This document shows positions 34,808-44,763 of a stretch of 64,000 bases of DNA, piece after piece (the stretch's first letter is position 1; every line of letters begins with the position of its first letter). This DNA is from Dickeya lacustris. Lineage in GTDB: Bacteria; Pseudomonadota; Gammaproteobacteria; Enterobacterales; Enterobacteriaceae. The stretch lies in NCBI RefSeq assembly GCF_029635795.1, contig NZ_CP114280.1:1612001-1676000 (forward strand), read 5' to 3'. The translations under genes were made by a program, and so were the position numbers. Under the pieces are notes generated by a model. That model was not told the origin of the DNA. It ran no database searches and worked only from the letters and a program-made list of their open reading frames with translations.

Positions 34808-37069
34808 ATGACAACCAGGCGTTACCCACACCTCGCCCACTGGGGCGCATTTACCGCCGTCGTTGAGGATGGCAAGCTTATCCGCTGCGAACCGTTTGCC
34901 GCCGATCCCGACCCATCGCCGATGCTCGACTCCATCGTACCGCTGGTCTATTCCGACAAGCGTATTCGTCAACCCATGGTGCGCCGCTCGTGGCTGGCGA
35001 AGCGCGAACACAGTGACCGCACGCTGCGCGGCAAAGAGCCGTTCGTCGAGGTGACGTGGGATCGGGCGCTCAGTCTGGTGGCGGAGGAAAACCGCCGGGT
35101 ACGCGACCGCTACGGCGCGGACGGCCTGTTCGCCGGATCATACGGCTGGTCGTCCGCCGGACGTTTTCATCACGCGCGCTCGCAGGTGCGGCGCTTTTAT
35201 TTCTCCGGCGGCGGCGCGGTCGATCAAACCGGCAATTATAGCTGGGGAGCGGCGCAATTTTTCTTGCCCTATGTGATTGGCACCTTCCACCCGCTGACCG
35301 GCAAAGTCACCGAGTGGCGCAGCGTGGCCGAGCACTGTGAGCTGTTTATCGCTTTTGGCGGGCTGGCGCTGAAAAATGCCCAGGTAGCCTCCGGCGGGGC
35401 CGGACAGCACACGTTAAAACCGGCGCTGGAAACTCTGGTGGCACGCGGTATTCCGGTGATTAACATCAGCCCGATGCGCGATGATTGCCCGGCGTTCGTC
35501 AATGCCGAATGGATACCTATCCGCCCCAACACCGATGTGGCGCTGATGCTGGCGCTGGGCTACGAGATTCAGCGCCATCAGGCAGAAGACCGGGCTTTTC
35601 TCGACAGCCACTGCGTGGGCTATCCACAGTTGCGCGACTATCTCAACGGCCACAGCGACGGCATCGCCAAGACGCCAGCGTGGGCCAGCGCCATCACCGG
35701 CATTCCGGCTGCACGTATCGAAAAACTGGCGCAACAGTTGCTGGGAATACGCAGCTTCATCACCTGCTCTTATTCGGTGCAGCGCGCCCATCGCGGCGAA
35801 CAGCCATATTGGATGATGATTGCGCTCTCGGCCATGCTCGGCCAGATAGGTCTACCGGGCGGCGGCTTCTCGTTTGGGCACGGCTCGATGAACAGCGTCG
35901 GCAATGAGCGCATCACTTCGCCAGCGCCCGCCTCGCCCTCCGTCGCCAATCGCGGCCAGTCGATTCCGGTGGCGCGCATCGCCGATATGTTACTGCACCC
36001 CGGCGAGCCCTATACGTTTTGCGGCGAGCTGCGGACTTACCCCGATATTCATCTCATCCATTGGGCTGGCGGCAACCCGTTCCACCATCACCAGCAGCTT
36101 AACCGGTTGGTTGAGGGCTGGCAGCGACCGGATACGGTTATCGTGCAGGATATCGTCTGGACAGCAGCGGCACAGATGGCGGATATCGTGCTGCCTGCCA
36201 CCACCTCGCTGGAACGAAACGATATCGGTGGTTCCTCGCGCGATCGCTTCGTGTTTGCCATGCATCAGGCGATTGCGCCGCAGCATCAGGCGCGCAATGA
36301 CTACGACATTTTCAGTGAACTGGCCGAGCGGCTGGGGTACGGCGCAGCCTTCACCCATCAAGGCCGCAGCGAGCGACAATGGCTGGAAGCCATGTACCTC
36401 GCCTGTCGGGAACAGCAGGGCAGCTCGGGCCAGGCCTGGCCTGATTTCGACGCGTTCTGGCAGCAAGGATTCGTGGAAATCCCGATGGATGAGCAGCCGT
36501 TCGTGTTTTTCGACGCCTTTCGCCACGACCCGCAGCGCCATGCGCTCAACACGCCGAGCGGCAAAATCGAGCTATTTAGCCGCACCATTGCCGAATACGG
36601 CTACCGCGATTTTGCACCGCATCCGCAGTGGCAGCCGCCGGTCGAATGGCTGGGCGATAACGCCGCGCAGCGTTGGCCGCTACACTTTATCTCCATTCAG
36701 CCAGCCGATCGCCTGCACAGCCAGCTTGGTTGCACACCGCACGTCATCGCCAACCAAACCGCCGGGCACGAAACCCTGTACATACACCCGCAGGACGCCA
36801 GCGCACGCGGCATCCACCACGGCGATCGAGTGGAAGTACGCAACGATCGCGGGCGGATTTACGCCGGAGCCGCAATCACCGATGGCGTGACACCGGGTGT
36901 GGTAATGATGGCAACCGGTGCCTGGTTTGAGCCCGGTTTCGGTCAGGCGCAGTGGCACGAGGTGGAACAGTCCGGCAATGCCAATGTGCTCACACTCGAC
37001 ATCGCCACCTCACCGCTGACGCAAGGCCCGAATGCGATGAGTTGCCTGGTGGACGTGCTCGCACTCTGA
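34808..37069 (+). CDS. BisC-like molybdopterin oxidoreductase (cytoplasmic)
   Basis: A 753-residue enzyme of the DMSO reductase family, similar to biotin/methionine sulfoxide reductase BisC. It starts directly with PHLAHWGAFTAVVEDGK and has no Tat signal, so it should act in the cytoplasm. The candidate Mo-ligand Ser is in FAGSYGWSSAGRFHHA. Cofactor-contact blocks include GGNPFHHHQQLNRL, MADIVLPATTSLERNDIGG and the C-terminal dinucleotide-binding domain (VEVRNDRGRIYAGAAITDGV). There is no N-terminal Fe-S motif. It probably reduces S-oxides such as methionine sulfoxide or biotin sulfoxide. The ATG at 34808 follows GAGGA. Confidence 0.82.
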   Translation: MTTRRYPHLAHWGAFTAVVEDGKLIRCEPFAADPDPSPMLDSIVPLVYSDKRIRQPMVRRSWLAKREHSDRTLRGKEPFVEVTWDRALSLVAEENRRVRDRYGADGLFAGSYGWSSAGRFHHARSQVRRFYFSGGGAVDQTGNYSWGAAQFFLPYVIGTFHPLTGKVTEWRSVAEHCELFIAFGGLALKNAQVASGGAGQHTLKPALETLVARGIPVINISPMRDDCPAFVNAEWIPIRPNTDVALMLALGYEIQRHQAEDRAFLDSHCVGYPQLRDYLNGHSDGIAKTPAWASAITGIPAARIEKLAQQLLGIRSFITCSYSVQRAHRGEQPYWMMIALSAMLGQIGLPGGGFSFGHGSMNSVGNERITSPAPASPSVANRGQSIPVARIADMLLHPGEPYTFCGELRTYPDIHLIHWAGGNPFHHHQQLNRLVEGWQRPDTVIVQDIVWTAAAQMADIVLPATTSLERNDIGGSSRDRFVFAMHQAIAPQHQARNDYDIFSELAERLGYGAAFTHQGRSERQWLEAMYLACREQQGSSGQAWPDFDAFWQQGFVEIPMDEQPFVFFDAFRHDPQRHALNTPSGKIELFSRTIAEYGYRDFAPHPQWQPPVEWLGDNAAQRWPLHFISIQPADRLHSQLGCTPHVIANQTAGHETLYIHPQDASARGIHHGDRVEVRNDRGRIYAGAAITDGVTPGVVMMATGAWFEPGFGQAQWHEVEQSGNANVLTLDIATSPLTQGPNAMSCLVDVLAL

Positions 37070-37091
37070 CACCCGGTTAAACGGCAGATAA

Positions 37092-37122
37092 AACAACGCC
37101 CCCGGCCAGCGGGGGCGTTGTT
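37092..37122. terminator. Hairpin between convergent BisC-like gene and yqhA
   Basis: AACAACGCCCCC and GGGGGCGTTGTT pair around a GGCCAGC-type loop. The strong stem lies 22 bp after one stop and 23 bp after the other, so it likely terminates both transcripts, though U-runs are short. Confidence 0.75.
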
Positions 37123-37145
37123 GACGCCGCAGCACCGTGTATGGA

Positions 37146-37679
37146 TTACGGTTTCGGGTGCGGTGTCTCCGGGTCATGATGCGCGTGGTGGTCATGACGA
37201 GATAACCAATCCAGATAACCCATCACAAAGGCCGACAAGACAAACGTCAAATGGATGATGACATACCACATCAGCTTGTTGTCCGGCACGTTTTTCGCAT
37301 CCATAAACACCCGTAGCAGATGAATGGATGAAATCGCCACGATGGAGGCGGCCACTTTGTTTTTCAGCGAGCTGGCATCCATCTTGCCAAGCCAGTTCAG
37401 CTTTTCTTTGTCTTCGCCGATATCCAGCGCCGACACGAAATTTTCATAACCGGAAAACATCACCATCACCAGCAGGCCGCCTACCAGCGTCATATCCACC
37501 AATGACAGCAATGTCAAAATCAGGTCGGATTCGGAAATGGTGAAAATGTTCGGCAACACATGCCAAATCTCTTCAAAGAACTTAATCGCCAGCGCCATCA
37601 AGCCCAGCGATAGCCCCAGATAAACCGGAGCCAGCAGCCACCGTGCAGCGTACATCGTATTTTCCAGAAAACGTTCCAT
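37146..37679 (-). CDS. yqhA: YqhA family inner-membrane protein
   Basis: A 177-residue UPF0114 protein with four hydrophobic helices (about 11-33, 55-80, 107-125 and 137-157). Family blocks are [35 protein letters not shown] and [20 protein letters not shown]. The C-terminal tail is His-rich ([14 protein letters not shown]), which might bind metal. The function of the family is not established. The ATG at 37679 is preceded by AGGCG. Confidence 0.9.
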   Translation of the reverse strand: MERFLENTMYAARWLLAPVYLGLSLGLMALAIKFFEEIWHVLPNIFTISESDLILTLLSLVDMTLVGGLLVMVMFSGYENFVSALDIGEDKEKLNWLGKMDASSLKNKVAASIVAISSIHLLRVFMDAKNVPDNKLMWYVIIHLTFVLSAFVMGYLDWLSRHDHHAHHDPETPHPKP

Positions 37680-38039
37680 AGCGCCTATCAGGTACAGGTT
37701 TAAGAGACGTGCATCATAGCGAAAAATCGCCTGCCGGTGCCATTCAATTATGTATAGATATATTGCATTGATTTTTAAACAATTAGCATGCTAAAGCAGC
37801 GCTAATCGCCCCATCCTGCCCCGATACTGGCACCGGATACACGTCATAAGTATGATCTCGATCGCCGCTATCTTCCCCCTCCTGCCACATACCACGCCGC
37901 CATGACCACCTGACAAAGGCGCGACAGCCCGCCGTATGCCAGGCTGTGGCCGGTACGGCGCATTGACCCGGCCAGAACACGCCAGCCTTTTTCACCTGTG
38001 CCTGGCGATGAATAAATGCATGACAATGGATGGTTCATC

Positions 38040-39783
38040 ATGAAAAGATCGTTGAAAACGTGGCACGCTCCGCTACTGGCGGTCGCGCTGGCGATACCGC
38101 TCGCCGCCTCCAGTGCCGTCACCCTCACGCTGGATGGCATGAATAGCACGCTGGATAACGGCCTGCTCAAAGTGCGTCTCGGCGCAGACGGCAGCGCTCA
38201 GGAAATCTGGAAAGGCGGCAATAATCTGATTCAGCACCTCTCCGGTGCAGCGCGCGACCCGGATAAAAACCGCAGCTTTTATCTCGATTATTACTCCGGC
38301 GGCGTCAATGAATTCGTCCCTGAGCGCATCAGTATCATGAGTCAAACGCCCGATCAGGTTCATCTGGCGTATATCGATGACCAAAACGGCAAACTGCGGC
38401 TGGAATATCACTTCATCATGCGCAGCAATGTCAGCGGCATCTACAGCTATGTGGTCGCCGCTAACACCGGCTCAACCCCCGTCACCGTCAGTGAGTTGCG
38501 CAATGTTTACCGCTTCGATGCCAGCCGCCTGAACCAACTGTTTAACGGCGTGCGACGCGGTACGCCGCTGCTTTACCGCGAGCTTGAAGCCCAACCGAAG
38601 GTGCAAGATGAAACCTGGCAATTACCCGACGGCAACATCTACAGCAAATACGACTTCGCCGGTTATCAGCGAGCAACCCGTTACTGGGGCGTGCTCGGCA
38701 ATGGCTATGGTGCCTGGTTAGTGCCCGCGAGCGACGAATACTACTCTGGCGATGCCCTCAAACAAGAGCTACTGGTTCATCAAGACGCCATTATCCTCAA
38801 CTACCTCACCGGCTCGCACTTCGGCACCCCAGATATGGTGGCACAACCCGGTTTTGAAAAACTCTACGGCCCGTGGCTGTTATACATCAACCAAGGCGGC
38901 GATCGTGAAGTGCTGGCTGATGCCAGCCGCCGGGCTGAACATGAACGCGCCCGCTGGCCATACACATGGATGGATGACGCACGCTACCCGCAACAACGCG
39001 CGACGGTCAGCGGTCAGGTGCGCACCCAGGCACCGCATGCTCTGGTGGCGTTAAACAGCAGCGGTGAAGATGCCGATATACAGACCCACGGTTATCTGTA
39101 TCATGCGCGCACCAACCGTGATGGTCAGTTTACGCTGCATGATGTGCCGCCCGGTGAATATCAGTTATCCGTCTATGCCGACGGCGGCAGCGAGATAGGG
39201 TTACTGGCACAACAAACGGTGCATATTGACGCAGGGCGCGTCACCCTTGCGCCTATCGCAACCCGCCCGGCTGAAGCGCTGGTGTGGGCCATCGGCCAGG
39301 CAGACCGAAAAGCCGGTGAGTTCCGTTTTGGCGATAAACTGCGCCAGTATCACTGGCAAACCGATGTTCCCGCCAACCTGAGCTATGAAATCGGCAAAAG
39401 CCGTGAGCGCCATGACTGGTACTATGCCCAGACCCAGCCGGGAAGCTGGCGCATCTTGTTTACCACCCACCAACCGCAAAAAGCCTACACCCTACACATC
39501 GGTTTAGCGGGTGCCAGTAACAGCGGCATGAGCACGCCAGTGACGACGCCACAGTTAGCCGTCAAACTCAATGACCAATGGCTAACCACACTCAAGTATG
39601 AACAACGATAAAGCCATTTATCGCGGCGCGATGCAGAGCGGACGCTATCACGACGTCCACATTCCCCTTCCCACCGGGGCATTACGCGATGGCAACAACG
39701 CGATCTCGCTGGAATTGCAGGGTGGCATGGTGATGTATGATGCCATTACCCTCACAGAAACGCCGCCCGGCCAGTCGCGTTAA
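38040..39783 (+). pseudogene. rhiE: Rhamnogalacturonate lyase RhiE, frameshifted near the C terminus
   Basis: A secreted polysaccharide lyase (family 4 type). A signal peptide (residues 1 to about 25, ending ASS) leads into AVTLTLDGMNSTLDNGLLKV, followed by the catalytic domain, an fn3-like middle (APHALVALNSSGEDADIQTH) and a C-terminal carbohydrate-binding-like domain. The first frame stops at 39611 after TTLKYEQR. The next frame continues with NNDKAIYRGAMQSGRYHDVH to 39783. Removing one base near 39601-39606 would restore a protein of about 580 residues, the size of Dickeya RhiE. RhiE cleaves the rhamnogalacturonan backbone of pectin. Loss of the last 55 residues may destabilise it, or this may be a read error. 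Confidence 0.85.
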
Positions 39784-39794
39784 CCGCCATCACG

Positions 39795-39824
39795 CCGCTG
39801 ATAGCCGTTAATAGCCGCTGATAG
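39795..39824 (+). repeat. 10-bp tandem repeat, three units, after rhiE
   Basis: CCGCTGATAG, CCGTTAATAG and CCGCTGATAG follow one another starting 11 bp after the rhiE stop. Each unit carries double stop triplets (TGATAG or TAATAG). Confidence 0.85.
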
Positions 39825-39949
39825 CCACAAAAACGGCGTCACGTTATGCACTTCTCACATAGCGCGACGCCGTTGCAGAGTGTCCTGACGCCGGGCGCTG
39901 ACATACACTACGTGCAGCCAGTTCAGCAACCAGAAGACGGGATGTTAAT

Positions 39950-40696
39950 ATGCAACACATCACATTGGTGACTGGCGGGTCAAGAGGCATTGGCCGTGCG
40001 ACCGCGCTGCATCTGGCCCGGATGGGCCATTGGGTCGCTATCAGCTACTTACATCAGTACCAGCAGGCGCAGCAGGTCGTGGCGGAAATCTGCGCCAGCG
40101 GCGGACGCGCCATCGCTATCCAGGCAGACATTGCCGATGAGCAACAGGTTATCGCGCTATTTTCTGACATCGACCGCCAGTTAGGAACCGTGACCGGGTT
40201 AGTCAACAACGCCGGAGTGTTACGCCCGCAGGCCAGTATTGAAGCGCTGGATGCAGCACGGCTTAATGCGCTATTCGCCACGAATATCACCGGGTATTTC
40301 TTGTGCGCGCGTGAAGCCGTCAAACGCATGGCTCACCGGCACGGCGGTAGAGGCGGAGCGATAGTGAATGTTTCCTCGGCGGCATCCCGGTTGGGCTCGC
40401 CCCATGAATATATCGATTATGCCGCATCGAAAGGCGCGGTGGACTCCATGACCCGAGGGTTGGCGCTGGAGGTGGCCGCTCAGGGCATTCGGGTCAATGC
40501 CGTGCGGCCTGGCTTTATTTATACCGATATCCACGCTGACGGCGGTGAGCCAGGCCGGGTAGACCGGGTTCGCCAGGCCATTCCCATGCAGCGCGGCGGC
40601 CAGCCGGAAGAAGTCGCGAACGCGATCGGCTGGTTATTGTCAAACGAAGCCAGTTACGTCACCGGCAGCTTTATCGATCTGGCTGGCGGAAAATAA
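39950..40696 (+). CDS. ygfF: YgfF-type SDR oxidoreductase
   Basis: A 248-residue classical SDR matching E. coli YgfF. It has the cofactor motif TGGSRGIGRATAL, NNAG in LVNNAGVLRPQ, the catalytic Ser in IVNVSSAASRLGS, Tyr-x-x-x-Lys in YIDYAASKGAVDS, and the conserved end SYVTGSFIDLAGGK. The Arg/Tyr-rich positions after strand 2 suggest NADP use, but this is uncertain. The physiological substrate is not known. The ATG at 39950 follows GGGATG. Confidence 0.9.
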   Translation: MQHITLVTGGSRGIGRATALHLARMGHWVAISYLHQYQQAQQVVAEICASGGRAIAIQADIADEQQVIALFSDIDRQLGTVTGLVNNAGVLRPQASIEALDAARLNALFATNITGYFLCAREAVKRMAHRHGGRGGAIVNVSSAASRLGSPHEYIDYAASKGAVDSMTRGLALEVAAQGIRVNAVRPGFIYTDIHADGGEPGRVDRVRQAIPMQRGGQPEEVANAIGWLLSNEASYVTGSFIDLAGGK

Positions 40697-41246
40697 TCAC
40701 CACCAATGGCAGGCCGATGGCGCGCCATTGGCCGCCTTCAGCACAAAGTAGACTGCCTGCGGCGACACAGGCAAAGGTTTAACAACGATGTCGGTATGGA
40801 TGAATGACGAGCGCCCTGCTCCCCACCTTATCAACGCATCCGTTCTTGGGTTCCCTGGTGTCAGACGGATTACCTTCGAGCTCAGTGTCGAGAGTAATCA
40901 ATTAGTCAGTTAATTATAATTAATGTTTACAACTTGAATAGGGTCTTACAATTAATCAATTTTACTAAACGGTATCGCAATGAAAACGATCAAGTCAACA
41001 AATTAATAAACACCTGATTGCCTTTAATGTCCATTTTTAGTATCGACCTCACACCTGACAGAAATTTTATGAATGCATGCCGCCCGCATGTGAATGCACC
41101 GCTTTACCCGCAATAGTACCCGCAACAGCACCCGCAATAGCATCGACGGGCGCGCGCGGCATTTTTTACCCCTGTCGCAATAGCTGAAATCCTGGCTTTT
41201 AGCGTAAGATGACGCTGTCTGAGAAACAGCCTGAAAAGGAACGAAC
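40697..41246. other. 550-bp gap with 12-bp repeat array
   Basis: No gene recognised. The middle (40900-41010) is AT-rich. At 41106-41141 three 12-bp units of the type ACCCGCAATAGC occur in tandem, about 105 bp upstream of the XRE-type regulator, and could lie in its promoter or leader. Confidence 0.6.
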
Positions 41247-41861
41247 ATGAAAACAACCAATGCTCAGCGCAAGACCAATATTATTAAAAATATTGAATAT
41301 CTGATGCGTACCCGAGGCGAAACCAAAGCCTCTTTCTCCAACCGCACTGGAGTTACGCGCACCACGATTTACAAAATTCTCGACGGTAAAGTGAATAAAG
41401 TTCAGCAATCGACCATCCACCGTATTTCTGATTTCTTCGGCGTTTCCTGTGAGGAAATTGAAGATTACGATCTGGAAAAGGTTGAGCAGCTCAATAACAC
41501 GCTGTCTTTTGATGGCAACAAGAATCCGTCCGCCATCCCGGTGATTCCACAATCAGAACTGCTGTCGGTGATGCAGCACCGCATTGGGCAACTGGTCGTT
41601 ACCTACCCGCTGACCTGGTTTTTTGGCGATGAAGCCAACATGGTGGCAATCAAGCTTGAAGCGCCGCTCGGCGAGCTCTTTTCCGCAGGCACGCTACTGA
41701 TCGTGCGCCGCCCACCGGCGCTGGTTCCCGATACCCCGGCACTGTACCACTCACCGGACAGCGGATTTTTTGTCGAAATGCCACCAGCAGCGCAAGCAGG
41801 CGAGAGGAAACGTCCGGCGGCAGCGACATTGCTGGGGTATATCATAGAGGAAAGGATATAA
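41247..41861 (+). CDS. XRE-type HTH regulator with an S24-like domain lacking the catalytic serine motif
   Basis: A 204-residue regulator. Residues 10-70 form an XRE HTH (ETKASFSNRTGVTRTTIYKI and STIHRISDFFGV). The C-terminal half resembles the CI/LexA-type S24 fold (NMVAIKLEAPLGELFSAGT, then TLLIVRRPPAL). The usual G-D-S-M catalytic block is replaced by EAPLGELF, so self-cleavage is unlikely. It starts a three-gene set with a transporter and queF: only 0 and 6 bp separate the genes, pointing to a single operon. It may sense a queuosine precursor or its metabolite. The ATG at 41247 follows AAGGA. Confidence 0.75.
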   Translation: MKTTNAQRKTNIIKNIEYLMRTRGETKASFSNRTGVTRTTIYKILDGKVNKVQQSTIHRISDFFGVSCEEIEDYDLEKVEQLNNTLSFDGNKNPSAIPVIPQSELLSVMQHRIGQLVVTYPLTWFFGDEANMVAIKLEAPLGELFSAGTLLIVRRPPALVPDTPALYHSPDSGFFVEMPPAAQAGERKRPAAATLLGYIIEERI

Positions 41862-42737
41862 ATGGATGCAAACAAGAAATTCAAACTGCTAGGGTTTAAC
41901 CACAGCGGCGAGCTCTCTGCGAATATTATGGTGTTATCGACCGGCAAAACGCTGCATATGAACTTAAAGGAGCTGGTCGATAGCGACATTTCCGACGATT
42001 TCAGTCGGCATGAGCTCAACGCATTGTACAAAAAGCTTTACTCCGGTAAGGACATCACCACCGCCTATGAACTGAGCGACAGAAATGAACGCTCCTGGCT
42101 GGCCTACCTGATGATCACCACCGCACTTTGCGTCATTTATATTTTTTCCACCGTCAGCGGCGTGAAACCCATTTTTATCCCCGCGCTGAATATGGTGGTG
42201 CCGCCAGCGGTGTTTGTGTACCCGCTGACGTTTATTCTGGTGGATATCTTAAACGAATTTTATGGCCTGCGGCTGGCGCGGCGCACCATCCTGATTGCGT
42301 TCTTTTTTCATCTGGTGTTCGTGCTCGGACTGTGGGTAACAAGCCTTATCCCCGGCGTTGCCGAGTGGGAATACAGCACAACCTATAACGGTATTATTGA
42401 TAACATGGTGGCCGTTCTGCTCGGCTCATCCGTCGCGTATCTGATTTCAGAAAACATTAACGCCTGGGTGTTGCACAAAATCAAAATTCTGACGAAATCA
42501 CGCTACTTGTTCATTCGTGTGATCACCAGCACCGTAACGGCCTCTGCCGTTGATAGTGTGATTTTCTGCACCATCGCATTTTATAATGTCCTGAGTGCTG
42601 ACATGATCCGCACCATGATCGTGTCGCAGTTTCTGATTAAAGTGGTCTATGCGGTGTTAGGCGTTGGCCCCATTTACGGTAGCCGCAGACTGTTCAGGAA
42701 ATATATTCATACCGTACCTGTACCAGCAAGGAACTGA
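41862..42737 (+). CDS. VUT/YhhQ-type queuosine precursor transporter with N-terminal extension
   Basis: A 291-residue membrane protein. Residues 1 to about 78 are a hydrophilic extension (FNHSGELSANIMVLSTGKTL) not found in E. coli YhhQ. From about residue 80 there are six hydrophobic helices with the VUT family pattern: VYPLTFILVDILNEFYGLRL, SENINAWVLHKIKI and TASAVDSVIFCTIAFY. YhhQ/VUT proteins import queuosine precursors such as preQ0 and preQ1. Its start codon directly follows the regulator stop (TAAATG), and queF follows within 6 bp. The pairing strongly suggests precursor import followed by reduction. The role of the extension is unknown. Confidence 0.82.
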   Translation: MDANKKFKLLGFNHSGELSANIMVLSTGKTLHMNLKELVDSDISDDFSRHELNALYKKLYSGKDITTAYELSDRNERSWLAYLMITTALCVIYIFSTVSGVKPIFIPALNMVVPPAVFVYPLTFILVDILNEFYGLRLARRTILIAFFFHLVFVLGLWVTSLIPGVAEWEYSTTYNGIIDNMVAVLLGSSVAYLISENINAWVLHKIKILTKSRYLFIRVITSTVTASAVDSVIFCTIAFYNVLSADMIRTMIVSQFLIKVVYAVLGVGPIYGSRRLFRKYIHTVPVPARN

Positions 42738-42743
42738 GCGATT

Positions 42744-43586
42744 ATGCATATTACTGAGAACGATAGCATTACCCATCTGGGCGTACGCTCCAGCTACCCG
42801 GATAACTATGACCCCTCGCTTCTGGAAGCGCTGCCGCGCGCACGGGGGCGCGACCTCATCGGCCTTAGCGGTGATACGCTGCCGTTTCACGGCCACGACA
42901 TATGGACAGCCTTTGAACTCTCCTGGCTGAACCGCAAAGGCAAGCCGCTGGTGGGTATTGCCGAATTTATTATTCCGGCGAGTTCAGAAAACCTGATCGA
43001 ATCCAAATCGTTCAAACTCTATCTCAACAGCTTTAACCAAACGCGCTTTAACGATATTGGCGAAGTACACGCCACGCTTATCAAAGATTTAAGCGCTGCC
43101 GCCAACGGCGACGTTAAAGTCACGCTTTATCCGGGCCTTAGCGGTTATCCTGCCGACATTGACAAGTTACCGGGCAGCAACATTGATGAGCTGGATATTG
43201 AAGTGAACGATTACAGCTTCAACCCTGATTACCTGCAACACGCCGTGCGTGATGGCGCGCCGCTGGTGTCAGAAACGCTGAACTCGAATTTGCTGAAATC
43301 GAACTGTCTGGTCACGCACCAGCCGGACTGGGGTAGCGTGGTCATAAAATACGAAGGGCGTCAGATAGACCAAGAGGCGCTGCTGCGTTATTTGATCTCC
43401 TTCCGTCAGCACAACGAATTCCATGAGCAGTGTGTTGAGCGCATTTTCAATGACCTGAAACGCTACTGCCAGCCACAAAAGCTGTCGGTATTCGCCCGCT
43501 ACACCCGTCGCGGCGGGTTGGACATCAACCCGTTTCGCAGCGACTTTGAGGCTGAAGCCACCACCGGGCGGCTGGTGCGCCAATAA
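42744..43586 (+). CDS. queF: NADPH-dependent preQ0 reductase QueF (two-domain type)
   Basis: A 280-residue tandem T-fold enzyme that reduces 7-cyano-7-deazaguanine (preQ0) to preQ1 in queuosine biosynthesis. It has the QueF motif [19 protein letters not shown], the catalytic Cys in [16 protein letters not shown] with its Asp partner, and [17 protein letters not shown]. The length matches the E. coli enzyme. The N-terminal 40 residues and several loops differ clearly from E. coli QueF, and the gene is tied to a transporter and regulator rather than standing near syd. It could therefore be a second, salvage-dedicated copy. The ATG at 42744 is preceded by a GGA/GAG purine run. Confidence 0.93.
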   Translation: MHITENDSITHLGVRSSYPDNYDPSLLEALPRARGRDLIGLSGDTLPFHGHDIWTAFELSWLNRKGKPLVGIAEFIIPASSENLIESKSFKLYLNSFNQTRFNDIGEVHATLIKDLSAAANGDVKVTLYPGLSGYPADIDKLPGSNIDELDIEVNDYSFNPDYLQHAVRDGAPLVSETLNSNLLKSNCLVTHQPDWGSVVIKYEGRQIDQEALLRYLISFRQHNEFHEQCVERIFNDLKRYCQPQKLSVFARYTRRGGLDINPFRSDFEAEATTGRLVRQ

Positions 43587-43677
43587 GCGTCAGGATGTTC
43601 TCTGGAGAGCGCCGGCCAAGGCGCTCTCGCTATACTGCTCGCCACCCGATGAGTCCCCCGGCATATTTTTGCCACAC

Positions 43678-43713
43678 TGACGCGGTTTGCCGCACTGACC
43701 CGGTTTCTCACAC
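43678..43713 (-). repeat. 18-bp tandem repeat after the dmlR stop
   Basis: Two 18-bp units (43696-43713 and 43678-43695, plus-strand types TGACCCGGTTTCTCACAC and TGACGCGGTTTGCCGCAC) begin at the base after the dmlR TAA. A partial third unit follows at 43667-43677. Confidence 0.8.
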
Positions 43714-44634
43714 TTACTCTGTGGCGCTCTCCCCTTGCGGGGCCAGCACATGCGGCAGTTGCTGTTTAAGCCAGGAAACAAACGCGGAAATACGCGCCGG
43801 AACGTGGCGGCGCTGTTGATACACCGCGTAGATATCGGCCTCCGGCAGGGTGTAATCCGTCAGTAACGCAACCAGTTTACCGCTCGCAAGCCAGGGGTGC
43901 GCATCCCACCATGAGCGCAAAATAATGCCGTGCCCATCGAGCGCATAACGCATGATAACTTCACCATCATTGGCGGAAAGATTGCCGAACGCCCGGTGAG
44001 TCAACTCCTGCCCGTGGCGATAAAAACGCCAGAGTCCATAATCACTTTCATATTGACGTAACACCAGACAGTTGTGTCCGGCAAGCTCGGCCACGGTTGT
44101 TGGCGTACCGTGCGCTGCCAGATAGTGCGGTGCCGCGCACAGCAGCCGTGGGTTATGCAGCAGCCGGTGCGCGACCAGACGCGAGTCCGGCGGAGCCCCG
44201 AAGCGGATGTCAATGTCCACGCCTGCATCCAACATGTTCAGCGGCTGACTGGTGAGCTGTAGCTGAATATCGAGTTCTGGATGTTGGCGGGCAAAGGCCG
44301 AAATCAATGGCGCAATATGCCGTCGCCCAAAACCAAATGAAGCATTAACGCACAGGCGTCCGCGCAAGGTGAGCTGATTACGCCGTACCTGACTCTCCAG
44401 CGCATCGATATCATGCAGGATGGGTAACGCCCCCTCCGCATAGAGCTGCCCTTCGGGTGTCATGTCCAGCCGCCGCGTCGTGCGCCTTATCAGTTGCACA
44501 CCCAGCCGCTGTTCTAGCTGCGTCAGGCGTTTACTGACCGCAGGCAGTGATAAACCATATTCACGCGCCACCGCCGTTAAACTCCCCAGTGCCGCGATAC
44601 GACTGAAGAACAGCAGATCATCCATTGTGCTCAT
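43714..44634 (-). CDS. dmlR: LysR-type regulator, DmlR-like
   Basis: A 306-residue LysR regulator. The HTH at residues 3-60 includes LLFFSRIAALGSLTAVAREY and LSLPAVSKRLTQLEQRLGVQ. The effector domain follows from about 90. It is divergent from the D-malate dehydrogenase gene, as dmlR is from dmlA in E. coli, and probably activates it in response to malate or tartrate. The ATG at 44634 has AGAGAAG upstream; a second ATG lies three codons on. Confidence 0.88.
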   Translation of the reverse strand: MSTMDDLLFFSRIAALGSLTAVAREYGLSLPAVSKRLTQLEQRLGVQLIRRTTRRLDMTPEGQLYAEGALPILHDIDALESQVRRNQLTLRGRLCVNASFGFGRRHIAPLISAFARQHPELDIQLQLTSQPLNMLDAGVDIDIRFGAPPDSRLVAHRLLHNPRLLCAAPHYLAAHGTPTTVAELAGHNCLVLRQYESDYGLWRFYRHGQELTHRAFGNLSANDGEVIMRYALDGHGIILRSWWDAHPWLASGKLVALLTDYTLPEADIYAVYQQRRHVPARISAFVSWLKQQLPHVLAPQGESATE

Positions 44635-44763
44635 CAATTCTTCTCTTTTATTCAATAATGGCTTTACCAAAAGCGAAATTGTTTACGTCAAACAGAGTAA
44701 ATACACTGCCCGTTACCCAAGTACAACGCCCTACACGACAGATGCGCTCTGTCAGGAGTCACT

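Noticed and set aside
35904..36890. Long overlapping frame inside the BisC-like gene
   Set aside because: It has Arg/Ser/Pro-rich low-complexity composition typical of a shifted frame of a GC-rich gene; the BisC-like frame carries all conserved motifs.
37680..38039. KdgR operator upstream of rhiE
   Set aside because: No sequence close to the KdgR consensus was found in the spacer.
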